64,000 nt of DNA from Icerya purchasi (taxonomy: Eukaryota; Arthropoda; Insecta; Hemiptera; Monophlebidae), in NCBI GenBank assembly GCA_039619475.1, contig CM077115.1, positions 177,328,060-177,392,059 of the forward strand, read 5' to 3'. Shown in pieces: positions 25,801 to 37,215 of the stretch; positions within the stretch are counted from its first letter, which is position 1; each line of letters opens with the position of its first letter. A model generated the notes under the pieces. It ran no database searches. It was given only the letters and a program-made list of their open reading frames with translations, and was not told where the DNA came from. The translations under genes were made by a program, and so were the position numbers.

Positions 25801-26303
25801 GAGAAAAAAGTTAAATTAAAGGAACTAAAATAAATGCATTCCTAAAATAAGTTAAGAAAAGGTAGAAAAAAAGACAATAAGTGCTATAATTAAAATAAGA
25901 CAGAGAGACAACAAAGGATAAGGAAGAGGTAATGTTACTTAAAGAAAGAAGCTTCATGATGATTGCAAAGATATTTTTAATTAAAGGGGAAGAAAACGAG
26001 GGAGAGAAATTAGGAGTAATCAAGGAAACAGGTTTGACAGCAGTAGTAGTTTAAAAAGGAATAATTATTGAAATAGGATTAACTCGAAAAGAGACAGATT
26101 TATTAAGAACTCATCTATCGGAGGGAAATGGAATTACGGCTTGCCGGATAAAGAGAAAATTGAAGAGGAGATTTATAGGCAGGATTTGAGTTACCATATT
26201 TACGAAAGATGGACAATTTAAAACGAGAAGGAGAGGAAACTGTTGAAAGAGGTTTAGAAAAAATAAGGCGAGAATTAAAACTAGTCGGCATATAAAAAAG
26301 CAA
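22815..26303 (-). pseudogene. LINE-A, longest copy (linker, RT, RNase H, C-terminus, 3' end)
   Basis: Reading down from 26303: a Ser/Phe-rich linker region; RT fingers 'FKFLFLKFTSSTPGLDGTPY' (about 25150-25110); 'MLNKRFVWWLEHN' (24927); 'NHVHLPRFKEEMTAINIPVK' (24740); 'GSSLSPTFFNIYT' (24600); the active-site region with 'FTSSHDILAANEALNSFLI' (24500); 'RYLSIFLDSRLFFSEL' (24290) and 'LNLLKALSPIKWGSDP' (24220). RNase H follows (23706-23479 and 23400), then the C-terminal 'CDADNVFFNCSSPSAKRFAL' (about 23030). The 3' UTR has aattgtttctgggtaa before a diverged tail at about 22820. Many frameshifts make it a dead copy. It is the best template for the family's architecture. Confidence 0.88.
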
Positions 26304-26894
26304 GAGAGATCAAATTGTTATTTTTAAATTGAGAGACATCTTAGAATGGCATATTTTTAAACGCCAGAATTATTCAGGGCGAGCTCGTGTTTCTTTGTAA
26401 CTATGACAAACAGATGATTCCTGCAAATTGCTGCGTTCCAAAACTAGGTGCTTGAAAATGTAGTGTGAGCAGATAGTAAAAGATTAATCTCTCCCTAAGT
26501 AATTGTCTAATATCCCTTGCTAATTTTTTTCGCTACTTGAGAGTATTTTGAACGGCTGTCTTTCATTCTATAAGCCCATTAATCATATACACTTATCACT
26601 ACTTAAAAGACTTAACCTTATCGAGTCCTTCTTATGTATGGAGATGAGGGAGGTAATCATTGCTGTCGTTAATAAAACCGAACACAAACATATAGCCATG
26701 TTAAATGAAGTTGTTTATTAAATGAATAGCGCGAAAAAAAAAACGAAAAGCTTGCAATTTTATACTTTACTTTTTATAACTAAACATATTTCCGAAAAAA
26801 ATAGGAACATAAAATAATTAATTAAACTAGCGTCAATTACTAATAATTTTTCGATAATTTAATTATTGGTTCCAAAAACTTGCATTCTGCTCAT

Positions 26895-26998
26895 ATTTCA
26901 CAAATCCTTTATACGTTCCATTCTGGATTACTGCTCCTGCATGTAGGTAACTCTTTCAGGTCTACACTTTCCGAACCCGATCGCGTGCGAAAGCTCAG
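26895..26998 (+). pseudogene. LINE-A RT C-terminal scrap
   Basis: Encodes 'SFIRSILDYCSCM', matching the 'L(I)RSRIDYC' block that closes the RT domain in other copies. It ends abruptly where an opposite-strand LINE-A piece begins. Confidence 0.55.
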
Positions 26999-27002
26999 AA
27001 AT

Positions 27003-27190
27003 CTAAGAGTTAAACCGAAATTTAGAATGAGTATCCACAGATAGAAGAGTAATATTAGTGGATGGGAATGCAGTTAGAAACCTACTAGAAGTAGAAAATA
27101 ATTTAACTAACAGTCAACTAACTCATTTCTTTCAATTCCGGAGGACTAGGAATCCATAAAAGATTAATTTGGATTAAATAAGAAAGGAAG
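27003..27190 (-). pseudogene. LINE-A RNase H end, inverted piece
   Basis: The reverse complement aligns with 27938-28110. The best part, 27038-27103 against about 28017-28078, has only about three differences. It codes for the segment around the RNase H terminus ('FSTSSRFLTAFPSTNITLLS'). Confidence 0.8.
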
Positions 27191-27279
27191 AAATTTTGAA
27201 TCAAGGAACGTATAAGGGGGATTATGTCGTCGGTAGAGTGAAAAGTAAGAACAGATGTAACAGCCCACAGCACGCTTTG

Positions 27280-28335
27280 GGAATCTGGAAGAGCTGTTCA
27301 AGAAATCGATATTCCTCTCCATTTCATCCGATCTTGGATTACAATTTCCTCATTAAACGTTTACCTGTTTCCTTTTCCTCACTTATTTCTTCTTATTTCC
27401 ACATCTTATACAATTAGCGTTTGTGCACCAACAAAACACTAATTCTATCTCTAATACTTGTCTCCTTCAGTTTTCACCATATATCTACACTCATGAAGAG
27501 CTCCTATACTTTTTCTTCTATCATTCATCCTTTCTTCGTTTAATTAACTGTTTTTATTCTCCTAAACCTATTCCGTACATGTCGTCAGATCCGAATTTTT
27601 AATGAATCTGAACTCTCGCTTCTCTAACCCCTTCACAATCTACCCTGACGGCTCCAAAAGACCAAATAAAGTTGGCGCAACCTTTTTTTTCCTTCTTTAA
27701 GTTACTCTGGGTCCTTTAAACTTCCCTCCTCTTATTCAATCTTCTGTGCCAAGTCCAGGTCTATCTTACAACCCTTCTATTTATTAGATCTTCGCCTGAT
27801 TCTTACAACAATCTTATCTTCCAGATTCCCAAAACGTGCTGCACGATGTAGCATCTCTTTCTCCTTCTCACTCTATCGACCACATAATTCCCCTTATACA
27901 TTTCTTGATTCAAGATCTCTTCCTTTCTCATTTAATCCAAACTAATCTCCTATGGATTCCTAGTCACTCTGGAATCGAAGAAAATGGGTTAGTTGATTCA
28001 CGAGCTCGGTTGTTTTCTACTTCTAGTAGGTTTCTAACTGCATTTTCATCCACTAATATTACTCTTCTATCTACAGCTATTTATTACAAACTATAGTTTA
28101 ACTCTTACTCTTCCTAATTCCTTTTACTTGACTATCTAACCTTCCTTTCCTCTTCCCTTCTGTGGGGCTCTAATATCTGTGCGATATGCCGCTTTTTAGA
28201 TTTTTCTCTCGTGCTTTCCATTTTCTTCTATTATCCAAGCGTTGATTTATTTTTGTATCTCTGATCTGATTCTTCTTTCACTCTTTTTCCTGGGACTTGC
28301 GCCAATGTACATGTTGACCCCCACTCCCTCACAAA
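27280..28335 (+). pseudogene. LINE-A fragment: RNase H, C-terminal region, 3' end
   Basis: RNase H start 'IYPDGSKRPNKVGATFFF' (about 27640), 'CAKSRSILQPFY' (Glu replaced by Lys), and RNase H end 'LLWIPSHSGIEENGLVDSRA' (27946-28010). The C-terminal part is strongly degraded. The 3' end is 'atgttgacccccactccctc' with an A-rich tail at about 28330. Confidence 0.8.
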
Positions 28336-28735
28336 AAACAGCAGTATCGCACGATGTGTCCAAAGAGAAAACATTTAAAGCACTGTGTTAGTAAACAATC
28401 GCTAGGTAAAATGAAAAATCGAATTTTAAAAATCGTAATCAATTCAAGAACATCATTATTATGAAATCTCAGTTCAACAAAACCAGTCACAATTTTAATA
28501 TCGCCAGCGGAATGACAGATTGAAGCAATCGTTTTCATCTTCAAAAAAAGTACGGATGAATACCAGAAACAACACTCATTATGAATAAAACGCTACAAGG
28601 AATATATGCTTTAATATTATACGATGTGCTAAAAAATAATTTGCAGAAGTAACAGAAGAAAACTTGAATAAGACATGGCCTCTGGTTTGAGTAACAATAT
28701 ACTGTAGGAAAAGAGGAAACAGATTTTTTTTTTTT
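28329..28735 (-). pseudogene. LINE ORF1 (gag-like) fragment with CCHC zinc knuckle
   Basis: The minus strand reads 'YNIKAYIPCSVLFIMSVVSG', then 'IHPYFFEDE' and, in the next frame, 'SAGDIKIVTGFVELRF' and 'LTQCFKCFLFGHIVRYC'. The last is a CX2CX4HX4C knuckle. This order (KAYIP..., G.....F..E.I, CF.C..FGH....C) is usual for ORF1 of Jockey/I-type LINEs. The fragment is bounded by LINE-A tails on both sides, so it may be from another element or the 5' part of a rearranged copy. Confidence 0.7.
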
Positions 28736-28737
28736 TT

Positions 28738-28990
28738 TTTTGGGCTCGTCAACCCGGGACCTCATCCAGAAACAATAAGAAGAAGAGTTAACTAATTAAA
28801 ACTTAATTCGATCGGAAATGGCATAAATAAAGGAACCAATGACCGGAATAACAGACTGAGACGGAATGGACAGGATATAGGAATCACAATAGGAAACAGG
28901 AAGCCTTGACTTTAAAAGGAGTAAATAAGGGGAAGAGCGTTCAGCAGAAAGAGCAGAACACTGATTAGTCTGGCTAAGGTTAAGGGATGA
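28738..28990 (-). pseudogene. LINE-A 3' end with poly(A)
   Basis: Encodes 'PVSYCDSYILSIPSQSVIPV' and 'GSFIYAISDRIKF' then stop, followed by gtttctggatgaggtcccgg and gttgacgagccc, and a run of A (T at 28722-28740 on plus). The tail is one of the cleanest in the window, which suggests a relatively recent copy. Confidence 0.85.
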
Positions 28991-29004
28991 AAATTGTTTT
29001 TTTT

Positions 29005-29200
29005 TCCTTCTTTTGAGCTTGTCTACAGTGGGCGATTACCCAACAACAAAAGTAAGATTCATCTAAAGAAAGGAGAACTGAGCTAGAGAACTGCAAATCG
29101 GAAAAGTCCGTAGCAACCAATAGAAATATCTCAAGGAAAAGTACATAGGGGACAACTGCATCTAGAGTAGACTCAATGAAAACTAATGGATAAAACAAGG
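29005..29200 (-). pseudogene. Second LINE-A-related 3' end, adjacent
   Basis: An open reading of about 70 codons ends in the same kind of 3' UTR: gggtaatcgcccactgtaga caagctc then A/G-rich sequence. It is clearly related to, but diverged from, the tail at 28740, so two tails lie in tandem here. Confidence 0.55.
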
Positions 29201-29239
29201 TAAAGTGAAAAAAGCTAAAAAATTCCTAAAGACGAAAAA

Positions 29240-31910
29240 GGTTGGATTCACAGTCTTAAGGATCGCTCACATAGGTTGCCAGCATTACAACTGTAAGCGG
29301 TTAGACAAGATTAATAGTAGTTAAGTGCCACGCCTCGTAATGCATAGTATGCAATTGCACAAAAGCTTCCTGAACTTATTCCCAGTACTTCAAACATTGT
29401 GGCTGTGACTGCAACATCGGCACTCACAATGCTGACGAGGGAGGATATGAGGAATTCACCATCCAGTTCTATGGCTAATAGTGCGTAGTCGTCTGGAATC
29501 ATAGTTACCAATACAGTTGATTAATACATTCTCGTGCGCTACACATTTAGCGCAGAACTTAGTTCTTGCATTTAGAACATTATCTCTGATTTGTGGTGTC
29601 TCTAAAATGTCATGCATAGATGATACTCTTATGCATGTATTTACCTCAAGAATACATCTTAGGCATCGATTTTGGATTAGCTGTAGTTTGTTATAATGCA
29701 CCCTACTAACAGGAAACCACACTGGACAAGAATGTGTAATAATCGACTTTATAAGTGATTTGTAGATGACAAGTTTGTTATTTGCGTTTAAATAGGATTT
29801 GTGATTGAGTAAGGGAATATACTAGAGAGATTGCTCTATTTGTTTTAACTGAGATGTACTCGATATGTTTGCTGAAAGTATATTTGTTGTCTAATATCAA
29901 GCCAAGATATTTGATATGACTAGATCGGGCAATGTCAGTTCCAGAAACGATTAGTTTTCTTGGAAATCGCTTGCGGGTGAAGAATATAGCTTGGGTCTTT
30001 GATAGATTAATATTACTTTGTCATCTGGTAGAGCACATTAAAACGCGTGTCGAGGCTCTCTGAAACCGGTTACGGTAATAACTACAATAGAGGATAAGCT
30101 CGTAAGTATATTACAGAAACACGAGATAGATAATAACGATTTACAAGTCATCAAGAATCTATACTGGGATCAATCAGCAAGGATGAAATTGAACGGCGGG
30201 TATTCGGATACGAAATGCAGGATTGAAAAAGGCGTCAGACAGGGATGTCCCTTATCGCCAAAGTTGTTCAATATTTATTCGGAAGAAATTATAAGGGAAG
30301 CAAAGTTGGAAAACACTGGATTCACAATCAATGGAAAAACTATTAATAATATTAGCTATGCAGATGATAGGGTGCTCATTGCCGGGTCAGTCGGTCAATT
30401 ACAAAGCATGCTAAATCGAATTAATAAAGCTGGAATTAAGCATGGCATGACGATAAACGCCGAAAAAACAAAGGTGATGAGATTCTCCAAAAATGGAAGA
30501 AAAGAAGTAAAAATTAAAATAAATGATACAGTACTAAAACAAGTAGAAGAATTCCGATACCTGGGTGCCTTATTCACTTCAGATGGCCGAGATAAAAAAG
30601 ACATTAGAGCAAGAATAGGAATGGCCAAACAAGCATTTAATAATTTACAAGCGGTGTTGAGGGACCGGAAGCTTGGAATGCAATTGAAACTAAGAATCAA
30701 CAACTGCTACGTGATGTCAGTGCTAAAATACGGAGCAGAAACTTGGACGACGGATGCGGAATGCAGGAAAAAGTTAAATGCATTCGGTATGTGGACGTTA
30801 TGAAGAATGATAAGAATACCATGGACGGCCAAGGTCAAAAATAAAGACGTTTTAAGCAGGTGGCAACTGACAGAATACGATATAGCAGAAGACGTAATCC
30901 ACAGAAAAAGCAAATACCTCGCGCATAAGATCCGAGAGGGAGGAATTTTTGTTACAGCGATGCAAGGAAAAATAAAAGACAAAACAACTAAAGGAAGGAG
31001 ACGAGTCGAAATGATAGAAATTGATGGGAAAAAATGCAGCGAACTAATTCAGATGACAAGGAACCGCAAAATATAGAAATGGTGTGAGCAATCCCCAGAT
31101 TGGGGCTGCTACTTGATGATAATGATGATGAGAGGGCAACATCGGCGGCAACCTCAATATTAGAGATTTTAGGAAAATCGTTGAAAAAGCAATATAAAGA
31201 GAAAGGGTCCACGGACACTACCTTACGGTACTCCTACAAGGACAGTTTTCCTTGCGAATTGATCGTTATTAAGGTTACATAAAATAGTCTGTTGTTAAGG
31301 TAGTTTATAATTATTTTAATTAAGTAAGTAGGAAGTTTAGTAATAAAAGTCCTCGATGCCAGCAAGTATCGAAAACTCCAGTCACATCAAAGAGTACTAA
31401 CCTAGAATGTTTATTTCGGTTAAAATTGTCTGTGCTGCATTCGATTATTCTGGCAACTTGCTGAGTAGTAGAGTGAGACGAGGTTGGAATCCGAATTGAC
31501 TTTTTGGAACTAAATTATTAATATTCGAGTGTTCCCTTAGTCTCTTGAGCAGTACTCTTTCGGCAATTTTACTCATATTACACAAGAAACTAATGGGTAT
31601 TAGTAATATTTGACGCACCTTTACCCGGTTTGGGTATCGAACATACTTTTGCAATTTTCCATGCTTGAGGAAAGTAGCTAGTTTTTAGGATGCCATTTAA
31701 TATATTATTTAACTTTACGATACTTTTATTTTGGATATTTTTTAAAACAATGTTGGGAATATTATCGTTCCCAAAAGACATGCTAGAATTAAGCTTTTTG
31801 ATGGGCGTGGGAAGTTTCACCTGGGTTAGGCTGATACTTGCGTTCCTTAGACAACGAGCGATATTATTTCTGATTTTATTTTGTTGATAGTTAGTTGTCA
31901 TCAAATAAGT
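29240..31910 (-). mobile_element. Jockey-like LINE (RT), interrupted by a nested LINE
   Basis: 5' part (31910 to 31131): 'KTSYFPQAWKIAKVCSIPKP', 'PISFLCNMSKIAERVLLKRL', 'FGFQPRL', 'FDVTGVFDT' (domain with the first catalytic Asp), 'GVP' with a stop then 'GSVRGPF', and 'NDFPKISNIEVAADVAL' (active site: Tyr lost, Asp partly lost). 3' part (30088 down): 'SKTQAIFFTRKRFPRKLIVS', 'HIKYLGLILDNKYTFSKHIE', 'RVHYNKLQLIQNRCLRCILE' and on to about 29240. The two halves rejoin in frame when the insert at 30093-31130 and one AGAG copy are removed. Stops and frameshifts make it inactive. Confidence 0.85.
30093..31130 (+). mobile_element. RTE-like (CFDP2-like) LINE RT, 5'-truncated, nested in Jockey-like element
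   Basis: One frame runs from about 30093 to 31076 with a single internal stop (TGA at 30801-30803, probably from CGA). It encodes 'VRQGCPLSPKLFNIYSEEII', the active site 'ISYADDRVLIAGS', 'VEEFRYLGALFTSDGRDKKD', 'NCYVMSVLKYGAETWT', and past the stop 'IRIPWTAKVKNKDVLSRW' and 'SKYLAHKI'. The 3' end is gattggggctgctacttgat followed by (GAT)n, typical of such elements. Flanking agag at 30089-30092 and 31131-31134 is a target duplication. It is far less decayed than its host element. Confidence 0.9.
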
Positions 31911-32344
31911 AGATAAAATGTAAGCTGTTAGGCATATACATATATGTTATTTAGTTAAATGTATACTAAAAAAAAAAAAAAAAAAAAGTAAACGTACATA
32001 ATTTATAATCAAAATAGCACTTAAGATTATATTAAGTTAGCGAGTTGTGTAATTTTAGTAAGAACGAAAATATAATTTATTAAAAGCAATTTCCGTCGAT
32101 TTTGAGGTGAATTAATTTTATATCTGCATAATATTTAATAATATATATATTTCATTGGGTATTTTAGTTAAATTAAAAAATTATAAAAAGGAAGAACCGC
32201 TTGGATTAGTCGGAGTAAATAAGTTGTTTAATAAGATAAAAATTAAATTGCGATAAGTGTATATTTGGATTGTAACGATAATGTAATAGGGATTACGAGG
32301 GTGAACCGTACGGGCATAGTGGATACTGGAAGTCAATTAGTTTC
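31911..32344. other. AT-rich non-coding with A-run
   Basis: A run of about 19 A at 31968-31986 could be the tail of an unrecognised plus-strand retroelement. Nothing else is seen. Confidence 0.35.
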
Positions 32345-32885
32345 TTAATGAAGCGGCGGACTCCTTAGCTCGGGCTGCTGACTTCTCGCACTTCTTCTTT
32401 AAAAAAATCCCATCGTCGAACCTTCTTCCGCTGTGCAAAGGTTTTCATCTCAGGTTTTGGTCGGATATGTACGTTTCCTCTTTCTCTAACATTCGTTCTT
32501 TCTATCTATCTGTTCAACCCAGTGTTTCTGCAAATCCGTGGTTCTCTTTGTTTCCTTCACTTCGTCGTTTTATTGTTGTTTCTGTTATTCGCTTGCGCTT
32601 TAACCATTCTCTGTTGTCTTCCTCCCGTTTTCGTTTTTCGTTGGTTGCCTCTCCATATTGTCCTCACCACCCGAACGAAGAATATGCTTGCGATGCTGAC
32701 CATGTGTTCTTTGAGTGTCCATCTCTTTCTACTTCAGTCTGCTGGACTTGGTCTTTCTACTCCATATTGCGCCTCTTATGTTCTATCTTTCCCCTCTCCA
32801 CAGATTATTCCTATTATTTGTTCCTTTCTCTTAATAATATCTGACTGTATCAAAATATAATTGACTCTTTCCTTTCCTAATTGTT
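32345..32885 (+). pseudogene. LINE-A fragment: RNase H end and C-terminal region
   Basis: Begins at 'NEAADSLARAADFSHFF' (RNase H end). It continues 'VSVIRLRFNHSLLSSSRFRF' and 'EEYACDADHVFFECPSLS', then, after a 19 bp deletion that shifts the frame, 'GLSTPYCASYVLSFPSPQI' and 'IISDCIKI' and stop. It lacks the TTGACGAGCC tail. It is very close in sequence to the copy at 59188-59537. Confidence 0.9.
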
Positions 32886-33369
32886 TTAATGAACAATAAT
32901 TTATAGTAGGTGTAATTTGTGTGAATTTAGTCTTATAATTTTCTAGATTTAAGCGTAAAAATCAAAGTTTAAGTTGTTTGTCAATTCTATATCAACTGTG
33001 CGCCAATTCATACGAAATGAATCATTTTATTGCTGGCAACAAATACAAACGTGATGATTTAAGATTTATCAGATTTTTATGTAATTTATTTACCCTTTGA
33101 CGTAAAGCTCTTTTTTTATTCATTATATTCCAAATGCTTAACCAAGTTCATACATTTAAAGACATATATACGCGTTATCTGCAATTTGAAAGGCAATGAA
33201 ATGGAAATTCCCGCTTCAATAGTTTTTAAATAATTCCATCTTAGAAAGACATTTTCAGCTTTATAACGGTTATTAGTTCCAAAAATGCTTAAGCAAAAGG
33301 GAAGACTATTATGTTGTAAAGGTTGAGCCATAATTATTTGAACATTCAAAATATATTTTCATTTTTTCA

Positions 33370-33785
33370 GCGGATGTAACGATGAAAGATTTAGTTTACG
33401 GTAATCCATGCTTGAGTGGAAGAACAAAACCTAATAACTTGTTTTTGTTTCTGTATCATGTTCTTTTTTCTGTGATATATGTTGTATCCTCTGAAACACA
33501 AATAACTTTTGTAAATTTATTTTGTTTTAAAAACTCATGTATCCCTTTAAAATCTATTATTTCTTCTTGTTTTCTGAAACATCCATTTGACATATGTCTG
33601 TTCAGTGTAAATATTAAAGGGAAAGTATTATCTAAATTTGACTGAAGTACGTCATAGCGTAGTCTACAATCTAAATAGTATAAATAAAGCGAAAAACCTT
33701 TTACGGTATTCATAATTATTCTTATTCTTAGGACCTTTGTTAATTTGTAGAGGTAGTTTAAGTGATCTTTGTAAATTTTTTTTTT
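33370..33785 (-). pseudogene. LINE ORF1 (gag-like) remnant with degenerate zinc knuckles
   Basis: The minus strand encodes 'DCRLRYDVLQSNLDNTF' and 'NRHMSNGCFRKQEEIIDFKG'. These look like two CCHC knuckles of a LINE gag (C.RYGH.Q.NC.N, H.SN.C..KQ) in which several Cys/His are replaced. It starts immediately beyond the poly(A) of the minus-strand LINE-A copy at 33786. The identification rests on pattern only. Confidence 0.45.
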
Positions 33786-34771
33786 TTCTTTGGGAACGCC
33801 AACCAAGGGCAATGACCCATCATCGAAGAATTACGAAAACAGGATTAAATTTTGATATATAAAGAAATAGAGGAAATGAACTCCGCAAAGATTGGAACAA
33901 CATCTGGTGAAGGAAAGGAAAGTATGTAGGAAACACAAAAAGGAGTAGGTAGTTTTAGGTGAAGAAGCTTAGTGTAGAGGAGGGAACGCTCCTGTACAAG
34001 AAGAGAGCATTCAAAAAGGATATGATTTGCATCACAAACACAGTCATGATCTGAGGAATGAAAATTACAGTACGGGGAAGAAACAATAGAAAAACGAAAG
34101 AGAGATGAAGGAAGACAATTATGGTTGAGACGAAGACGTGTTACGGAGGAAATCACGGAACGACTGAAACCAGGGAAATCAGCAAACCAGGAACGTGATG
34201 AAGAAAGAGGTTGCAAGTTTGTAAAAGGAATGAGGATTAGGAAAGGAGGTAATGTAGGTATCCGACCATGATTTGAGGTGTGCTTGTTTGGATGGAAAGA
34301 AGATATTATTGGCAGGAAATTTATTGACAAATTTGCGTTATAGGAAGCAGAGTGAGCAAACGAGTCAACTAGGTTGTTGTCTGCGATGCCGCTATGACTG
34401 AGAATCCAAAGAAGATCGATTTAAATAGAACGAACTAAGAAGAGATTTTCAATTAAGGAACGAATGGAAAGGATAATGTAGTCGCATGAAGAGGATGGAA
34501 AAAGAGAGGATATAGCCTGCAAGACGCTCATGGAGTCAGAACAAATAAGGTATTTATTATTATAGGAGGAAAGTGCAATGAAGAGAACTGCACGGAGTAT
34601 TGCATACGATTCTGCGGTGAAAATGGAACAGAAGGAAGGAAGTTTATAAAGTTCGTAATGTGGAAGGGAAGAAATAAGAAAGGAAGCTCCGACCCCCTCG
34701 TCGCTATTCCGTCGATCTTCTAGTTTTACCGTCACTAGCATTATTAGGAGTATTTCATAAATTAACCACAT
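33786..34771 (-). pseudogene. LINE-A fragment: RNase H and C-terminus, one in-frame stop
   Basis: From 34771 to 33845 a single frame of about 308 codons is interrupted only by TAA at 34421-34423. RNase H: 'GVGASFLISSLPHYELYKLP', 'FTAESYAILRAVLF' (Glu kept), 'ICSDSMSVLQAIS' (Asp kept), 'LLWILSHSGIADNNLVDSFA' (terminal His/Asp kept). The first Asp lies in a frameshifted start (SDGK). C-terminus: 'CVCDANHILFECSLLVQERS', 'LKLPTPFCVSYILSFPSPDV' and 'SLYIKI' stop. The 3' UTR ends ccttggttggcgttcccaaa with an A-run. 5'-truncated; the best-preserved LINE-A reading frame here. Confidence 0.92.
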
Positions 34772-37077
34772 TAAAAAAAAAATCTTTTAATAATTAATTA
34801 ATATTACTAAGTTAAAATAGTCGGTTATTAAATTTTAATTTTCAATATTAAAATTATCTTTTGAACGGCTGAATATCACCGATAAAGATGTTTGGTAACA
34901 AAAAATTGTACTACAGACTTAGAACCGTTTATTTCGATTTATAAATAATAAATGAAAGACGGAAACCGGAAGATAAAAAAGAAAAAAAAAATATAATAAT
35001 GTATTACGATAACAATTTCATAAACAGATTTTAACAAAGAAAAAAAATTAATGATAACTTCGATAAGATACATAGTAAAATGTTGGTAACGTATTTACAG
35101 TAACTGAAAATAATAAAACAAAATACACCGATAGTTTAACATTAAAATATACACATAAGTACACGATACAAACACGCGAAAATTCAAAATTCTTTTCTGA
35201 AACAAAGATCATTACATTTTAAGTACTGTTTCGCAGCGCCAATGCTGGAATTTGCTAGAGCAAATTATTTATTTGATTTTTAAAGTTAATTATCTTTTCT
35301 TTAATTACCGTGCAAAGTAAATTATTAGCTCATTGCCCTTCATTCTAGATTAAAAAATATGCAATCGGAAAGTAGGAAACAGCTCAAAAATCAACAAAAG
35401 ATAACTGAATTTTTCGTTACCCAAAGATCAAAAAACAAAATACGAAAATCATTTTTTACCCGAATTATTTTTCATCATGTACTTCGAATAATTCATACAA
35501 AGTGATAACAGTGTTGTTTGTTTTTATAAAATGGCCGATAATATTGAGACTACACGTTGACGGATATTACTTAGCTCCAGAAACTCGGTAATTTTTCCAT
35601 TTCAGGTAAAAGTAGTTTTAGTGAGTCTTTGCAGAATGTTAACAAAATTACTTAATGTAAAATTAAATAAGAAAACCGATTGGCGTGTTCTATAACTATG
35701 TCACAAAATTCTACGTTTCGCTAACACCCACATAATTCTTTTTTTATTATTAAAAAAAAAAAAAAAAAAAACAACCAAAAAGTAATCTATTTCTTTGTCT
35801 TTTTCTTAACGTTAGAAAATATATACTCTGTATCCATATTCATTGACTGACAACGTACTCAACTCGAATCATGATTGGTTCTTACAAAATAATTAAATCA
35901 CTTTCACGCATTTTCTTAATATTCCACATTAATACACATCAAATAACATAAATTGAAAATAAATATCATATGTTAGGGCGCTTTATTGTCTACACTTTGT
36001 ACCTTATTTTGTGCTCTGCCTTATAGAAATTTTGGGCTACATTCACCCGGTCGGTAAATGTTATATCGTACAATGTATATTTAATCTAATTTAACATGTG
36101 TATGTCTTTTCAGTATTATGTGTGATACAAAGATAAATTATATGCAATCTGTGTTTATTTTATTTTAGAGATTATGTAAAATTCCTAGTACTAACAAACA
36201 CGACTGTTGGAAAAATAAACATCAGCACTTCTGGATATCAATGTCAAAAATGTAAAACAATGAAACAGACACTGCTGATAAACAAATATTACAAGAAATA
36301 TTATTTAGTATTCGTAAAAAAATACATGTATAACAGAAACCATCGACACAATAAAAGTCTTTAATTAATATAAAAAATAATTCTTATTACACTATTATTT
36401 GAATCCTCAATGAGTTTTGTTATGGATATACACGCATAGCCCTCTTGATTTATCCAGGGGGGATGCGATTTTAACGTACAGAAATTTGTTTCAATTACCG
36501 AAAAAATACTTAATATTCCCGTATCATTTATTCAAGAAAAAAAAAATTTTAAAAATGTTAAAATAAAACTTGACAGCCAGATAGAATTGTACATTTACCA
36601 GCTAATGGCTAATACTATTTATTGGTTTAGGTTTACAAAGGAGTACGTACCTAGGCGATTCCGTATTATACGAAAATTCAAAATTTCCAGTTATATTACT
36701 GACAATCAATCATGCCTCTTCTACCAAAGAAATGCATATAAAACTTTGAAATTTACAAAATTGAATTTCTCATTCTAAATATACGTCCGAGTATTTGAAA
36801 TCCAAAAATAGCTCAAAATAAAAATTAAAAAGAAAAAAACTTAATTTACTTATTAGAATTTTGAATGCAGAAGTAGATTATTTTTAAGTCTCTACGCAGA
36901 ATATTTTATACATATATGTGCGCGTACGAAATGGGTGGAGTACGTATACATATAAATATAAAAATTGTATACACATGTTATAATTGTTAATAATTCAATT
37001 TATATATATATATATATATATATACAAATATATATTTGCAAGAAATATTTAATTACGAAACAATAAACCGCATCAAC
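34772..37077. other. AT-rich non-coding
   Basis: Contains an A-run at about 35751-35770 and a (TA)n microsatellite at about 37003-37024. No gene or recognisable repeat. Confidence 0.5.
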
Positions 37078-37215
37078 ATAGGAGGTGGTACTTCATTCAG
37101 ACGGAACTCGGTTTACGGCCATCACCACACATTGAAAATATAAATAACTATATTTACGGTAGATTAATGCTCTTAGTTGACGAGCCCAAATATAGTAATA
37201 ATAATAATAAAGAAA
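37078..37215 (+). repeat. Short repeat ending in the LINE-A 3' sequence, possible SINE
   Basis: A GC-richer block (cattcagacggaactcggtt tacggccatcac) is followed at 37177-37187 by ttgacgagccc and then an (ATA)n-type tail. The LINE-A coding end is absent. A SINE using the LINE-A tail or a very short LINE-A copy would both explain it. No convincing tRNA A or B box is seen. Confidence 0.35.

Noticed and set aside
30395..30703. Minus-strand frame opposite the RTE-like RT
   Set aside because: Shadow; the plus strand contains the RT motifs including YADD.
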